A stretch of 64,000 nucleotides of DNA from Hymenobacter monticola (GCF_022811645.1 NZ_CP094534.1:1116001-1180000), one strand, 5' to 3'. Positions 8,127-15,742 are shown, counted from the stretch's first letter. A program made the numbers and translations. The notes: generated by a model not told the origin, from the letters alone.

Positions 8127-10412
8127 CTAAATGAGCAGCAGGCCTTTTTCGCGCAGCAGCTGCCAGGCCGGCGTTTGCAGAAAGGCCTCGAATGAGCCTT
8201 CGGACTTAGGAAAAGAGGCCGCCGCATCGCGCAGCAGCACCTTGGTATCATAATCGTGGCTGAGCTGCGTGAGCAGCTGGTGCAGCCAGCGTCCGGCGGC
8301 TTCGGTGGTTTTCACCTCGAAATCCTCGGCCTGCTCGTAGCAGGTGAGCACAGCGCGGGGTGCTTTTTTGCCGGCTTCGAGGCGGAACTCGGGGGCGTTG
8401 CCGAGCCAGAATAGGCGCTGGTTCGGGCGGGCGAAATCGGGCTTCTCGGGGGCCTGCAGGGCCTGTTGCACGAGGTGGCGCGGCGTGGTGGGGCGCGGCG
8501 TTTTGAAATCAAACCAGCGGGCCAGGGGCTCGTCCAGCGCTACGCCGTGCAGGTAGTTGTAGAGGCTCTTGGCCAGGCCGGGGCCGAAGGCTTCGTGGTC
8601 GGCGCCGAGGGGGTCGTCGTGCCAGAGGTCGTTCCAGGCGAAGCCGGCGGGCTCGGGGCCCACGGCCTGCACTTGGTACTTCGCCGGATTTTTGCCCACG
8701 GGCGAGTGCGCCGTCATCGAGAAGCGGTGCCAGTAGCCGCTTTGCACCACGCCGGCGGCGAAGAGCTGGCGCACCACTTCGAGGCTGTCCACGGTTTCCT
8801 GCGCGGTTTGGGTGGGGAAGCCGTACATCAAATAGGCGTGCACCATGATGCCGGCCTGGGTGAAGCCGTCGGCCACGCGGGCCACTTGCGCAATGGTGAC
8901 GCCCTTTTCCATCAGCGTCAGCAGCCGGTCCGAAGCCACTTCCAGCCCCCCGCTCACGGCAATGCAGCCCGAGGCGGCCAGCAGGCGGCAGAGGTCGGCC
9001 GAGAAGGTTTTCTCGAAGCGAATATTGCCCCACCAGGTGATGGGCACGCGGCGCTTGAGCAGCTCCACGGCCAGGTCGCGCAGGGCCAGCGGCGGGGCAG
9101 CCTCGTCCACGAAATGAAAGCCGGTCTGGCCGGTTTGCTGAATGATTTGCTCGATTCTATCCACCAATAAGGTGCTGGGGGCGGTTTCGTACCGACTGAT
9201 GTAGTCCAGCGTCACGTCGCAAAACGAGCAGCGCTTCCAGTAACAGCCGTGGGCCACGGTGAGCTTGTTCCAGCGGCCGTCGCTCCAGAGGCGGTGCATG
9301 GGGTTCAGTACTTCCAGCACCGAGAGGTACTCCGTCAGGGGCAGGTCGGAGTAGTCGGGCGTGCCTACTTCGGGGTGCGGAATGTCGGGGTGCGGGTAAT
9401 TGATGTACTCAATCTGGCCCTGCTCGTTGCGCAGGAAGGTGCGCTGCAGCTGGTCGCGGCGGGGCGGGCTGTAGAGGGCGGTTTGCAGGTCGCAGTGCAC
9501 TTCGTCAACGACATCACTGCTCTCCCGAACGTCATGTCGAGCTTTTTGCTCGTTCTGAACACCCAAATACTCCAGCAGCCGCAACCACGGGCCTTCGCCG
9601 TCGTCCAGGGTCAGGTAGTCGATGTAATCGAAGAAACGGGGCTCCTGAATGGTGCGCAGCTCGGTGTTGGGGTAGCCGCCGCCCATGATGGTATGGGTGG
9701 CGGGGCGGAGGTGCTTGATGTGCTTGGCCAGCCGCAGGGCGCCGTAGAGGTTGCCGGGAAAAGGCACGGTGAAACCCACCACATCGGGCTGCACCCGCGC
9801 CAGCAGCGGCTCCAACTCCTCCAGCAGCATGCGGTCGAGGAGGTTGGGCGCGGCTTCCAGCTCTTGGTGCAGGGGCTCGAAGCTGGTGGCCGAGAGGGCC
9901 AATTTCTCGGCGTAACGCGAGAAGCCGAAGTGCGGGCCCACGGTTTCCTTGAGCAGGTCGGCCAGGTCTTCGAGGTAGAGGGTGGCCAGGTGGCGGGCCT
10001 GGTCGGTGAGGCCCATGGTGCCGAAGGCGGTTTCGAGGTCGGCCACGTTGTCGAAGCGGCTGGCTTCGGGCAGGAAACGGCCGTGGCAGATGCGCGGGGC
10101 CAGCGTCAGGTCTTTGTTCTGCAGAAACCGGATGACAGGGCCAATGGTGGCCAGGTAGCGGTTTTGCAGCCGCAGCATGCGCCGGGCATTGTCGCTGAGG
10201 TCAAAATTGCCCGCTTCAATCTCCAGAAAGACCCGCTTCAAGCCCGCTTCCGAAAACAGGCGCAGCACCAGCTGCAGGCCCAGGTCGGCCTGCGTCACGG
10301 CGTAGCCGCGCCCCGTCAGGAAGCCCTTGATGTAGGCCGTGGCCGGGTATGGGGTGTTGAGCTGCGTGAGCGGCGGCGTGAGCAGCAGGATGCGGGGCGA
10401 GGCAGTGGACAC
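8127..10412 (-). CDS. B12-binding-domain radical SAM protein
   Basis: 761 residues, cytoplasmic. The N-terminal half resembles a cobalamin-binding domain (PRILLLTPPLTQLNTPYP start; VQPDVVGFTVPFPGNLYGAL, then a GGGYPNTE motif near residue 250). The radical SAM cluster site is GCYWKRCSFC, with Cys390, Cys395 and Cys398; the spacing is CX4CX2C rather than the usual CX3CX2C. A TIM-barrel-like region follows (GGLEVASDRLL, MYGFPTQTAQET). The last 200 residues are a C-terminal domain of unknown role. Members of this broad group do radical methylation or rearrangement; the substrate is not predictable and no partner peptide or biosynthetic gene is adjacent. Residues about 283-299 (QNEQKARHDVRESSDVV) look like an in-frame repeat insertion. 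Confidence 0.85.
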   Translation of the reverse strand: MSTASPRILLLTPPLTQLNTPYPATAYIKGFLTGRGYAVTQADLGLQLVLRLFSEAGLKRVFLEIEAGNFDLSDNARRMLRLQNRYLATIGPVIRFLQNKDLTLAPRICHGRFLPEASRFDNVADLETAFGTMGLTDQARHLATLYLEDLADLLKETVGPHFGFSRYAEKLALSATSFEPLHQELEAAPNLLDRMLLEELEPLLARVQPDVVGFTVPFPGNLYGALRLAKHIKHLRPATHTIMGGGYPNTELRTIQEPRFFDYIDYLTLDDGEGPWLRLLEYLGVQNEQKARHDVRESSDVVDEVHCDLQTALYSPPRRDQLQRTFLRNEQGQIEYINYPHPDIPHPEVGTPDYSDLPLTEYLSVLEVLNPMHRLWSDGRWNKLTVAHGCYWKRCSFCDVTLDYISRYETAPSTLLVDRIEQIIQQTGQTGFHFVDEAAPPLALRDLAVELLKRRVPITWWGNIRFEKTFSADLCRLLAASGCIAVSGGLEVASDRLLTLMEKGVTIAQVARVADGFTQAGIMVHAYLMYGFPTQTAQETVDSLEVVRQLFAAGVVQSGYWHRFSMTAHSPVGKNPAKYQVQAVGPEPAGFAWNDLWHDDPLGADHEAFGPGLAKSLYNYLHGVALDEPLARWFDFKTPRPTTPRHLVQQALQAPEKPDFARPNQRLFWLGNAPEFRLEAGKKAPRAVLTCYEQAEDFEVKTTEAAGRWLHQLLTQLSHDYDTKVLLRDAAASFPKSEGSFEAFLQTPAWQLLREKGLLLI
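9515..9568 (-). repeat. Repeat-like insertion inside the radical SAM gene
   Basis: Within the coding sequence the plus strand contains AACGTCATGTCGAGC followed by TTTTTGCTCG and GTTCTG. GTCATGCCGAGC is the arm end of the palindromic intergenic repeat at 46431-46535. The encoded peptide is hydrophilic and lies between two ordinary domain segments (LEYLG and VHCDLQTALY). The reading frame is kept. The boundaries are approximate. Confidence 0.4.
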
Positions 10413-10507
10413 AGTGGGGACTAACCCGGCAACGGCCGCCGGGGTTCATTTCCGGGCAAAGGTCGGCACGGCCGGGTGGGCTTTTCCGTGGCAGCTAAGG
10501 CAACAGG

Positions 10508-11086
10508 TTATTTCAATGCGTCCGGGTTTTGGTAGTTGTCCACGTAGGTCTTCAATTTCGCCGCCATTCTATCGCATTCGAGTATTTTACCCTCATTCTT
10601 GGGAACCTCGGTGAGCAGCCGGACTTTTTCATCTAGCAAAAACTGGTAGATGGTCTTGCCGTCGTAAGCATCTTTGAAACCGAGGTCGAGCTTCCATTTC
10701 TTCATAAAGACATTGAGCACTACCGGGAAGTCCACGCCCATGCTGAATTTGCCCACGTTCCTTTCAGTGGCCAGAACTCCAGTGTAGCCGAAGCATCTGA
10801 AATTTCCCCGGTTCGCCAGCCACATCTTCCGCACCAAGGCAAATGCTTCCTCTTTCGGTTTTACAACGTGGTTCGCGTCTATGGCGCCGGCCATTTCCAG
10901 CATCAATTCCTCGAACCGAAAATCAATGAATTCTGAATCTACCTGTAGCTTCTCGTCCCGGTTGTAAATGGCGTTACAAACCCGCTGAAAATCCATGTTG
11001 GTTGGTTTGGCAACGGTCTGCGCTGATGCGGCCCGGCCGCACAGCAGCAGGGCTAAAGCAAGGACAGCGGAAAGCGGCTTAACCAT
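10508..11086 (-). CDS. Secreted protein of unknown function
   Basis: 192 residues. Residues 1-22 are a signal peptide (MVKPLSAVLALALLLCGRAASA, cleavage before QTVAK), so the protein goes to the periplasm or beyond. The mature part is mostly helical and charged, with Cys residues near positions 37 (FQRVCNAIY), 98 (NFRCFGY) and 175 (ILECDRM). No family is recognised. It is monocistronic: a long hairpin separates it from the copper-locus barrel gene upstream and 95 bases separate it from the radical SAM gene downstream. Confidence 0.75.
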   Translation of the reverse strand: MVKPLSAVLALALLLCGRAASAQTVAKPTNMDFQRVCNAIYNRDEKLQVDSEFIDFRFEELMLEMAGAIDANHVVKPKEEAFALVRKMWLANRGNFRCFGYTGVLATERNVGKFSMGVDFPVVLNVFMKKWKLDLGFKDAYDGKTIYQFLLDEKVRLLTEVPKNEGKILECDRMAAKLKTYVDNYQNPDALK

Positions 11087-11121
11087 GGAAGTAGTTGAGA
11101 ATCGTTTGCAGACAATAAGTT

Positions 11122-11162
11122 ACGCCAGCGTTTTGAGCACCGACTGCTCAAAACGCTGGCGT
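11122..11162. terminator. Perfect 18-bp inverted repeat between two minus-strand genes
   Basis: ACGCCAGCGTTTTGAGCA at 11122-11139 pairs perfectly with 11145-11162 around a 5-base loop. It lies after the stop of the barrel gene (11252) and before the start of the secreted-protein gene (11086). There is no strong T run, so it could be a hairpin terminator, a transcript-end stabiliser or a repeat copy. Confidence 0.5.
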
Positions 11163-11251
11163 CGCAAATTTAGCGCTGTCCCGCTGTTCCCGGAATGCGG
11201 CACCAGTCCACCCCAATCGTCTTGGTAAGGGCAGGCCACCGCCGGTTTTGC

Positions 11252-12976
11252 TTACATTTTCATGCCCTTCATTGCACCCGAGCTCATGCCCTTCATGCTC
11301 ATCCACGGAGCCGTGAGGCGCAGGTATACGGAGGCCGAGAGCGGCAGCTTGCCGTAGCCGGGCCCTACGTAGCCAAAGCCATACCGGTCGTTCTGCAAAT
11401 TTTCAGAAATGAAATAGCCCGTGAGCTGTCCGCCCACGCTCAATTCCGGCCCGCGCGGACCGCCCAGGCTGGCCAGCCGGTAGCTGCTGCCCAGCGTGAG
11501 GGCGTGGATATTGAACACCATAACGTCCAGGCCCTCGTAAAGGCCGAAGGAATAAAACGCCAGCTCATCGCTGTCTTTCTGCACCCACTCGTAGCGGCCG
11601 TAGAAGGTGGGGCGGCCCAGCGTGAGGTTGGTTTCGGCCAGCACGGCGTGCTCGCCGTGGTGCCCCCCGCCGTGCTCGTTCAGGCCCCACACCAGGGCCG
11701 AAGCCAGGTAGCGGCGCTCGCCCCAGGTGCGGCTGTGCAGCACCGAGGCCGTGGTGCGCGTCACGTTTTCGTCGGGGTGCAGGTCTTCGGGGCTTTTGAT
11801 GAAGGCGCGGCTCACCTGCAGGGCCAAGGCGCGGCTGGGGTTCCAGTTGAGGCGGCCGGCCCAGGAATCGGCGCGGGGTTTATCAAAATCGTAGCGGTAC
11901 TGGTCGGGCTCGCGGCCGGTGAAATTGCTGCCCTCCAGTTTGAACTGCTTGTAGCGCACGCCCAGCGTGGCCACCCCAAAGGTGATGTGAGTGGCGTCGG
12001 TCCAGTGGTGCGAGAGGGGCGCGTCGGGGTTGGGCATGGCCGAGATGCGGTGCATAAATGCCACGGGGCCAATGGCCGGCTCGCCGGGGTAGCCCACGTA
12101 GAGGCTCACGTCCACGTCCTCGTTCACGGCGTGGGTGTAGCTGGCCGTCAGGCCCGAAATGAGGTCGTGCGGGTGCTGCTTGTCGATGAGGGGCTGGCCC
12201 CGGTAGCTCTCGCCCGTTTGAAACAGCAGCGGGTAGCCGCCGTTGGTTTCCGTGAGCGGGTCGAGGCTAACCATCAAGCTCAAATTCAGCAGGCCGCGCG
12301 CGCCGATGGTGCGCTGGGCCATGGCCATGCCCCAGTTGGGTCCGTCGATGGCGTTGGCGTGGCCGCGCTTGCCGCTGTTGTTAAAGTTCTGGCTGGTGTA
12401 GCGGCCGTAGGCGGCGGCGTGGTACATCAGCATCCAGGGCCCCTTGTGCTGCATCCACATGTACATGGGCGTGGCGTCGGGGTGCCAGCTGGTGCCCGAG
12501 CCGTTGCGGTTCATGGGCAGGTTGCGGGAAAGCGAGTGGCTCATGTTGTCCATGTGCATGGCGCTGTCGTGGGCCATGGCCATGCCCCCCATGTCGTGTT
12601 GGGTCCCCGACATGTCCATGCCAGGCGTGTGCTCGTGCGGCGGGGTTGGCTGGCCGGCTGGGGCAGGCTTGGCCGGGTCCGTGTGCATGCCTTCCATCGA
12701 GTGCATGGGGGCCGCGCGGTGGCTGGTATCGGCAGGCGCAGCAGTGACTGGCGTAGCCGGTTTTGGGGTGGGGCGGGCGGCTTTGGGCGCAGCCGGTTTG
12801 GGTGCAGCCGGGCGGGGCTTCGCTGGCTTTGGTTTGGACGGCATGGGCATGCTCATGTCCATGTGATTGTGGTCTTGCGCCAGCGCCGCCCGGCCCGGCG
12901 CGGTGGCCAGCAGCATCGCTGCCACAAAGCCGGCCACAGACGGCACAGACATTCGATTGAGAATACAATACTTCAT
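11252..12976 (-). CDS. Outer-membrane beta-barrel protein with His/Met-rich N-terminal region, probable copper handling
   Basis: 574 residues. A signal peptide ends near residue 34 (AAMLLATAPGRAALA). Residues 35-150 are low complexity with many His, Met and Pro: DHNHMDMSMPMP, a Pro/Lys/Ala linker (KPKPAKPRPAAPKPAAPK), then HEHTPGMDMSGTQHDMGG and MAMAHDSAMHMDNMSH. Such His/Met clusters are known metal ligands, especially for Cu(I)/Cu(II). From about 160 on, alternating aromatic strands (YMWMQHKGPWMLMYH, YASLGG-type turns) and a Met-rich end (MKGMSSGAMKGMKM) suggest an outer-membrane barrel. It diverges from the Csp gene across a 176-base promoter gap and lies beside an HMA-type regulator, which fits a copper export or binding role. 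The role is inferred from composition and context. Confidence 0.75.
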   Translation of the reverse strand: MKYCILNRMSVPSVAGFVAAMLLATAPGRAALAQDHNHMDMSMPMPSKPKPAKPRPAAPKPAAPKAARPTPKPATPVTAAPADTSHRAAPMHSMEGMHTDPAKPAPAGQPTPPHEHTPGMDMSGTQHDMGGMAMAHDSAMHMDNMSHSLSRNLPMNRNGSGTSWHPDATPMYMWMQHKGPWMLMYHAAAYGRYTSQNFNNSGKRGHANAIDGPNWGMAMAQRTIGARGLLNLSLMVSLDPLTETNGGYPLLFQTGESYRGQPLIDKQHPHDLISGLTASYTHAVNEDVDVSLYVGYPGEPAIGPVAFMHRISAMPNPDAPLSHHWTDATHITFGVATLGVRYKQFKLEGSNFTGREPDQYRYDFDKPRADSWAGRLNWNPSRALALQVSRAFIKSPEDLHPDENVTRTTASVLHSRTWGERRYLASALVWGLNEHGGGHHGEHAVLAETNLTLGRPTFYGRYEWVQKDSDELAFYSFGLYEGLDVMVFNIHALTLGSSYRLASLGGPRGPELSVGGQLTGYFISENLQNDRYGFGYVGPGYGKLPLSASVYLRLTAPWMSMKGMSSGAMKGMKM

Positions 12977-13076
12977 GCCGCTAATACCCAGAATTCAAGG
13001 CCTGGGTTAAGGTAGCATTTTGCTGAAAACATACAGCACCCGGGCCAGCACCGAATTATATAAGCCACAAGCGCCA

Positions 13077-13113
13077 ATTCTACACTTCCTCGCAGCGATT
13101 TTATGCGTAGAAT
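13077..13113. promoter_or_regulatory. Inverted repeat in the divergent copper-locus promoter region
   Basis: ATTCTACAC (13077-13085) and GCGTAGAAT (13105-13113) pair at 8 of 9 positions, separated by 19 bases. The repeat lies between the divergent barrel and Csp genes, 40 bases before the Csp start, where a dimeric activator of both could bind. The neighbouring HMA-AraC protein is the obvious candidate. No experimental support. Confidence 0.35.
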
Positions 13114-13152
13114 CAGCTAGTTGTTTACAGTTGTTCACCTAACCGACTTGCC

Positions 13153-13509
13153 ATGCAAATGCCCGCCGCCGCGCCCCGCGCCCGCCAAAACAACCAAGCC
13201 GTCCTCGACGCCCTGAGCCGCTGCATCGCGGCCTGCGAGCTGTGCGCCGACGCCTGCCTCGACGAAGAAGATACCAAGATGATGGTGCCCTGCATCCGCC
13301 TCGACCGCGACTGCGCCGACATCTGCCGCCTCACCGCCGCCTTCATCGCCCGCGGCTCCGACCACGCCCAGCACGTGCTCAAGGAGTGCATCGAAATTTG
13401 CCAGAAGTGCCACGACGAGTGCGCCCAGCACCAGCACGACCATTGCAAGCAATGCGCCGAAGTCTGCCAAGCCTGCGTGGAGGCGTGCAAGAGCTACCAA
13501 GGCGCGTAA
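13153..13509 (+). CDS. Four-helix-bundle copper-binding protein (Csp/DUF326)
   Basis: 118 residues with 16 cysteines, at positions 24, 28, 31, 35, 47, 54, 58, 79, 83, 86, 90, 98, 101, 105, 108 and 112. They repeat in CxxxC and CxxC spacings along predicted helices (CIAACELCADAC, CADIC, CIEICQKCHDEC, CKQCAEVCQACVEAC). This is the pattern of copper storage proteins, in which cysteines lining the inside of a four-helix bundle hold many Cu(I) ions. There is no signal peptide, so it is a cytosolic Csp3-like member rather than an exported Csp1. The ATG at 13153 follows TTGCC and is the only sensible start. Position next to the barrel and regulator supports copper storage or detoxification. Confidence 0.9.
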   Translation: MQMPAAAPRARQNNQAVLDALSRCIAACELCADACLDEEDTKMMVPCIRLDRDCADICRLTAAFIARGSDHAQHVLKECIEICQKCHDECAQHQHDHCKQCAEVCQACVEACKSYQGA

Positions 13510-13510
13510 C

Positions 13511-13667
13511 CGTATTGCGAGCAGAGCGAAGCAATACGTCCTGTCAGCATCAGACACGTTCTTTTACCAGAAAGCCCCGGCACTGCACAGTGCCGGGGCT
13601 TTTCATATTATTGGGTTGGTCGCTGAGAACAGGACGGATTGCCACGGGCTTCGCCCTCGCAATGACA
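13511..13667. repeat. Composite palindromic repeat, family C, copy 1
   Basis: The outer arms read ATTGCGAGCAGAGCGAAGCAATACGT... and ...GGCTTCGCCCTCGCAATGACA. Between them is ACGTTCTTTTACCAGAAAG followed by a GC hairpin, AGCCCCGGCACTGCACAGTGCCGGGGCT, then TTTT. The element at 43294-43480 has the same order of parts, including the rare string CTTTTACCAGAAAGCCCCGGC. It separates the Csp gene from the convergent regulator gene and its inner hairpin could terminate both. Confidence 0.75.
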
Positions 13668-13682
13668 GATGCCTCCTTCTTC

Positions 13683-14255
13683 TTACGCCAGCGCGTCCAG
13701 CGACATGCGCTCGGGCAGCATCAGGCGGCGGAACTCGCTCACGGAATAGCCCGTCACCTGGCGGAACTGGTTGCTCAGGTGCTGGCCGGAGCTGTAGCGC
13801 ATCTGGTCGGCTATCTGGTTCAGGGTCAGCTCGCCGTAGCTGAGCAGCTCCTTCACGCGCTCGATTTTGAGGCGGATGAGGTACTTCTCGATGGTGAGGT
13901 GGGCGGTGCGCGAAAACACCTTGCTCAGGTGCGAGTAAGTAGCTGCAAACCGGTCCGTTAGGAAAGCCGACGTGGTGAGTGGCGAGCGCGCCGTGCGCAG
14001 GTGCTCCAGGTACTCGGCCAGGGTGGCCTTGATTTGCTCGGTGAGCTGCTCGGCGCGGCCGCGCAGCAGCTCGAAGCCGGCAGCGTGCAGCAGCGGGGCC
14101 AGGGCTTCGGGGTCGGCGGGGGTGGTTTCGTCGAGCTCAGCCACGCCCAGGCTCACGGCTTTGGGCCGGTAGCCGGCGCGCTCCAACAGGTTTTGTACGG
14201 CCTCCACGCACCGGGGGCACACCATGTTTTTGATATGCAGTAGGTTGGTTTTCAA
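13683..14255 (-). CDS. HMA-domain AraC-type transcriptional regulator, probable copper sensor
   Basis: 190 residues if read from TTG at 14255. Residues 1-65 resemble a heavy-metal-associated domain: strand LLHIKNM, then metal site MVCPRC with Cys13 and Cys16, helix VEAVQNLLERAGY and strand AVSLGVAELDE. Residues about 95-185 are an AraC-type double helix-turn-helix (KVFSRTAHLTIEKYLI; LTLNQIADQMRYSS; LSNQFRQVTGYSVSEFRR). An ATG at 14225 would remove the first HMA strand, so TTG, 6 bases after the upstream stop, is preferred. A regulator that carries its own CxxC site next to a Csp and a His/Met-rich barrel most simply senses Cu(I). The frame is open further upstream but that part belongs to the preceding gene. 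Confidence 0.8.
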   Translation of the reverse strand: MKTNLLHIKNMVCPRCVEAVQNLLERAGYRPKAVSLGVAELDETTPADPEALAPLLHAAGFELLRGRAEQLTEQIKATLAEYLEHLRTARSPLTTSAFLTDRFAATYSHLSKVFSRTAHLTIEKYLIRLKIERVKELLSYGELTLNQIADQMRYSSGQHLSNQFRQVTGYSVSEFRRLMLPERMSLDALA

Positions 14256-14260
14256 TGGCT

Positions 14261-14620
14261 TTAACGTGTTTCTGGCCGCCGCGAGGCGGCCGGTGAGGAA
14301 TGAGAACGCGCCGCTGCAGAACCGGCAGAAGTCCGGCGCGGGCGAGGCGCCGGAGTAGAGACTTCGGCCCACCCGCGCCCGAACCAGTGCCCCGTGGCCC
14401 AAGTCACGAACGGCACCACGACCAGGAACGTGACGGCCAGCAGCCAGACGAATACGAGAAAGGCAAAAAAAAGTCGACTAAAGAAATGGTCACCCGTGCC
14501 GAACAAATAACCGACCAGCATAAGTGCCAACACGAAGCTCACGCCGGCCAGCACGCCCACCCGCCGCCAGGGCCAGGCGGCAACGTGTTTTTCAAGGCGA
14601 CGGCGCAACGGAAGCAGCAT
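14261..14620 (-). CDS. Small membrane protein upstream of the HMA-AraC regulator
   Basis: 119 residues from ATG at 14620. Basic N-terminus (MLLPLRRRLEKHVAAWPWRR), then two transmembrane segments, about 21-40 (VGVLAGVSFVLALMLVGYLF) and 50-72 (FFSRLFFAFLVFVWLLAVTFLVVVP), and a hydrophilic Pro/Arg/Ser-rich tail. No family is recognised. The stop codon lies 6 bases before the proposed start of the regulator, so the two are probably translated from one mRNA. It could relay an envelope signal or be unrelated cargo. The frame is open upstream into the next gene, but only this start precedes the membrane segments without extra sequence. Confidence 0.65.
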   Translation of the reverse strand: MLLPLRRRLEKHVAAWPWRRVGVLAGVSFVLALMLVGYLFGTGDHFFSRLFFAFLVFVWLLAVTFLVVVPFVTWATGHWFGRGWAEVSTPAPRPRRTSAGSAAARSHSSPAASRRPETR

Positions 14621-14675
14621 AAGCAATGGGCAAAGAGGCGGTGAAAATAAGCGAAAATTTATTGAAGCCAATGGC

Positions 14676-15278
14676 TTAGCCCAACAGGGCCAGCAGCTCG
14701 CGCTGCACGGCCGCGCCATTGTCGGCCTCGTACCAGGCGTTCATCTCCTTTATTATTTGGTTGACGTGCAAAGATTTATCAGCATGCAGCTGATGGGCTA
14801 GCTCCTGCGCCTCCGCCGGGCGCGGGCCCCAGTCGCCGAGGTCGGCACCGGTGGCGGCGTCGAGCCGCACGAGCTTGGGAATGCTGTCACCGCCGTTGGT
14901 TTGGTGAGCGGCCATCAGGGCGGGGTGGTCGGAGCGCAGCAGCACGTGCAAGGTCACGCGGCCGGCGCTTACCTCGGCCAAGTGCGCCAATATGGGCAGG
15001 GTGTGGGCCGTATCGCCGCACCAGGCTTCGGCCAGCACCAGCCACTGCTCGGGCCGGGCCAGGTTGGCGATTTTTGAAACCAGTTCCGGCAGCAGCGGCA
15101 CGGCGTGGGCGCGGTCGAGGTGGGCCTGGTTCTGGTCGGTGTAGCGGATGAGGCCGGGCGTCTGCTCGGGGCCGGTGGTGCGGCGCTCGGCGGCCAGCGT
15201 GGCCACCAAGGCCCGGAACTCGGCGTAGGTATACGCGGGCTGCGGAAGGGTGGCGGGCGAAATAAGGGGGCTGGACAT
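14676..15278 (-). CDS. Thioredoxin-like family protein
   Basis: 200 residues, cytoplasmic. The centre carries a thioredoxin-fold strand and active-site-like motif, WLVLAEAWCGDTAHTLPILAHLA, in which the second cysteine of CxxC is replaced (CGDT), and later a cis-Pro region, GGDSIPKLVRLDAATG. This form, with a single cysteine and Asp, is common in a Bacteroidota thioredoxin-like family of unclear function. Single-Cys members may act as peroxiredoxin-like or thiol-binding proteins rather than disulphide reductases. It lies 55 bases upstream of the small membrane protein gene on the same strand, so it may head the transcript that includes the copper regulator. Confidence 0.8.
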   Translation of the reverse strand: MSSPLISPATLPQPAYTYAEFRALVATLAAERRTTGPEQTPGLIRYTDQNQAHLDRAHAVPLLPELVSKIANLARPEQWLVLAEAWCGDTAHTLPILAHLAEVSAGRVTLHVLLRSDHPALMAAHQTNGGDSIPKLVRLDAATGADLGDWGPRPAEAQELAHQLHADKSLHVNQIIKEMNAWYEADNGAAVQRELLALLG

Positions 15279-15447
15279 CAGGGGCTAACAAAGCGAATGG
15301 AAGGGCTGCACGGCACCGGGCGCAACCCCAGGGCCGCGCCCACCGCTACAACCGTACCCGCCGGCCAAGGTTCGGGTTGCGCCGCGGGAGGTTATTTCTT
15401 TACCTTGCAACGTCGCTCATTTCTTACTCCTTCACCTTCACGCTTTC

Positions 15448-15720
15448 ATGCTTCTGAAATCCTTCCTCCGCCCCCTCGCCGTGGCCTGCGCCCTCACCGC
15501 CACCCTTAGCGCCTGCAGCTCGGGCACCAAAGAGGGCGATACCAACGTGGAGCGCGGCTATACCAAAAAAGGCCCCGCCGCCGGCACCGACGGCACCGCC
15601 AACGGCGACTCGGCCACCGCCGGCCTCGCCCGCGACACCACCCACCGCCCCACCGGCAAAGAGCTCTACAAAGCCGCCGAAAACGCCACCGACCGCAACC
15701 ACGACGGCATTGCCGACTAA
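15448..15720 (+). CDS. Small lipoprotein with calcium-loop-like C-terminus
   Basis: 90 residues. Lipoprotein signal MLLKSFLRPLAVACALTATLSAC, cleaved before Cys23. The rest is hydrophilic and probably unfolded (Gly, Thr, Ala, Asp), ending in ATDRNHDGIAD. The DxNxDG pattern in the end, DRNHDGIAD, resembles a dockerin or thrombospondin-type calcium-binding loop. Function unknown. A promoter-like TACCTTGC lies 40 bases upstream (15401-15408) and a clear terminator follows at 15743, so it is a single-gene unit. Confidence 0.75.
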   Translation: MLLKSFLRPLAVACALTATLSACSSGTKEGDTNVERGYTKKGPAAGTDGTANGDSATAGLARDTTHRPTGKELYKAAENATDRNHDGIAD

Positions 15721-15742
15721 CCTTGTGGCATTAGCATCAATA

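Noticed and set aside
11195..13015. 606-codon open frame on the plus strand opposite the His/Met-rich barrel gene
   Set aside because: It consists of shadow-like His/Val/Gly/Arg sequence, has no signal or family motif, and the minus strand has a signal peptide and barrel pattern.
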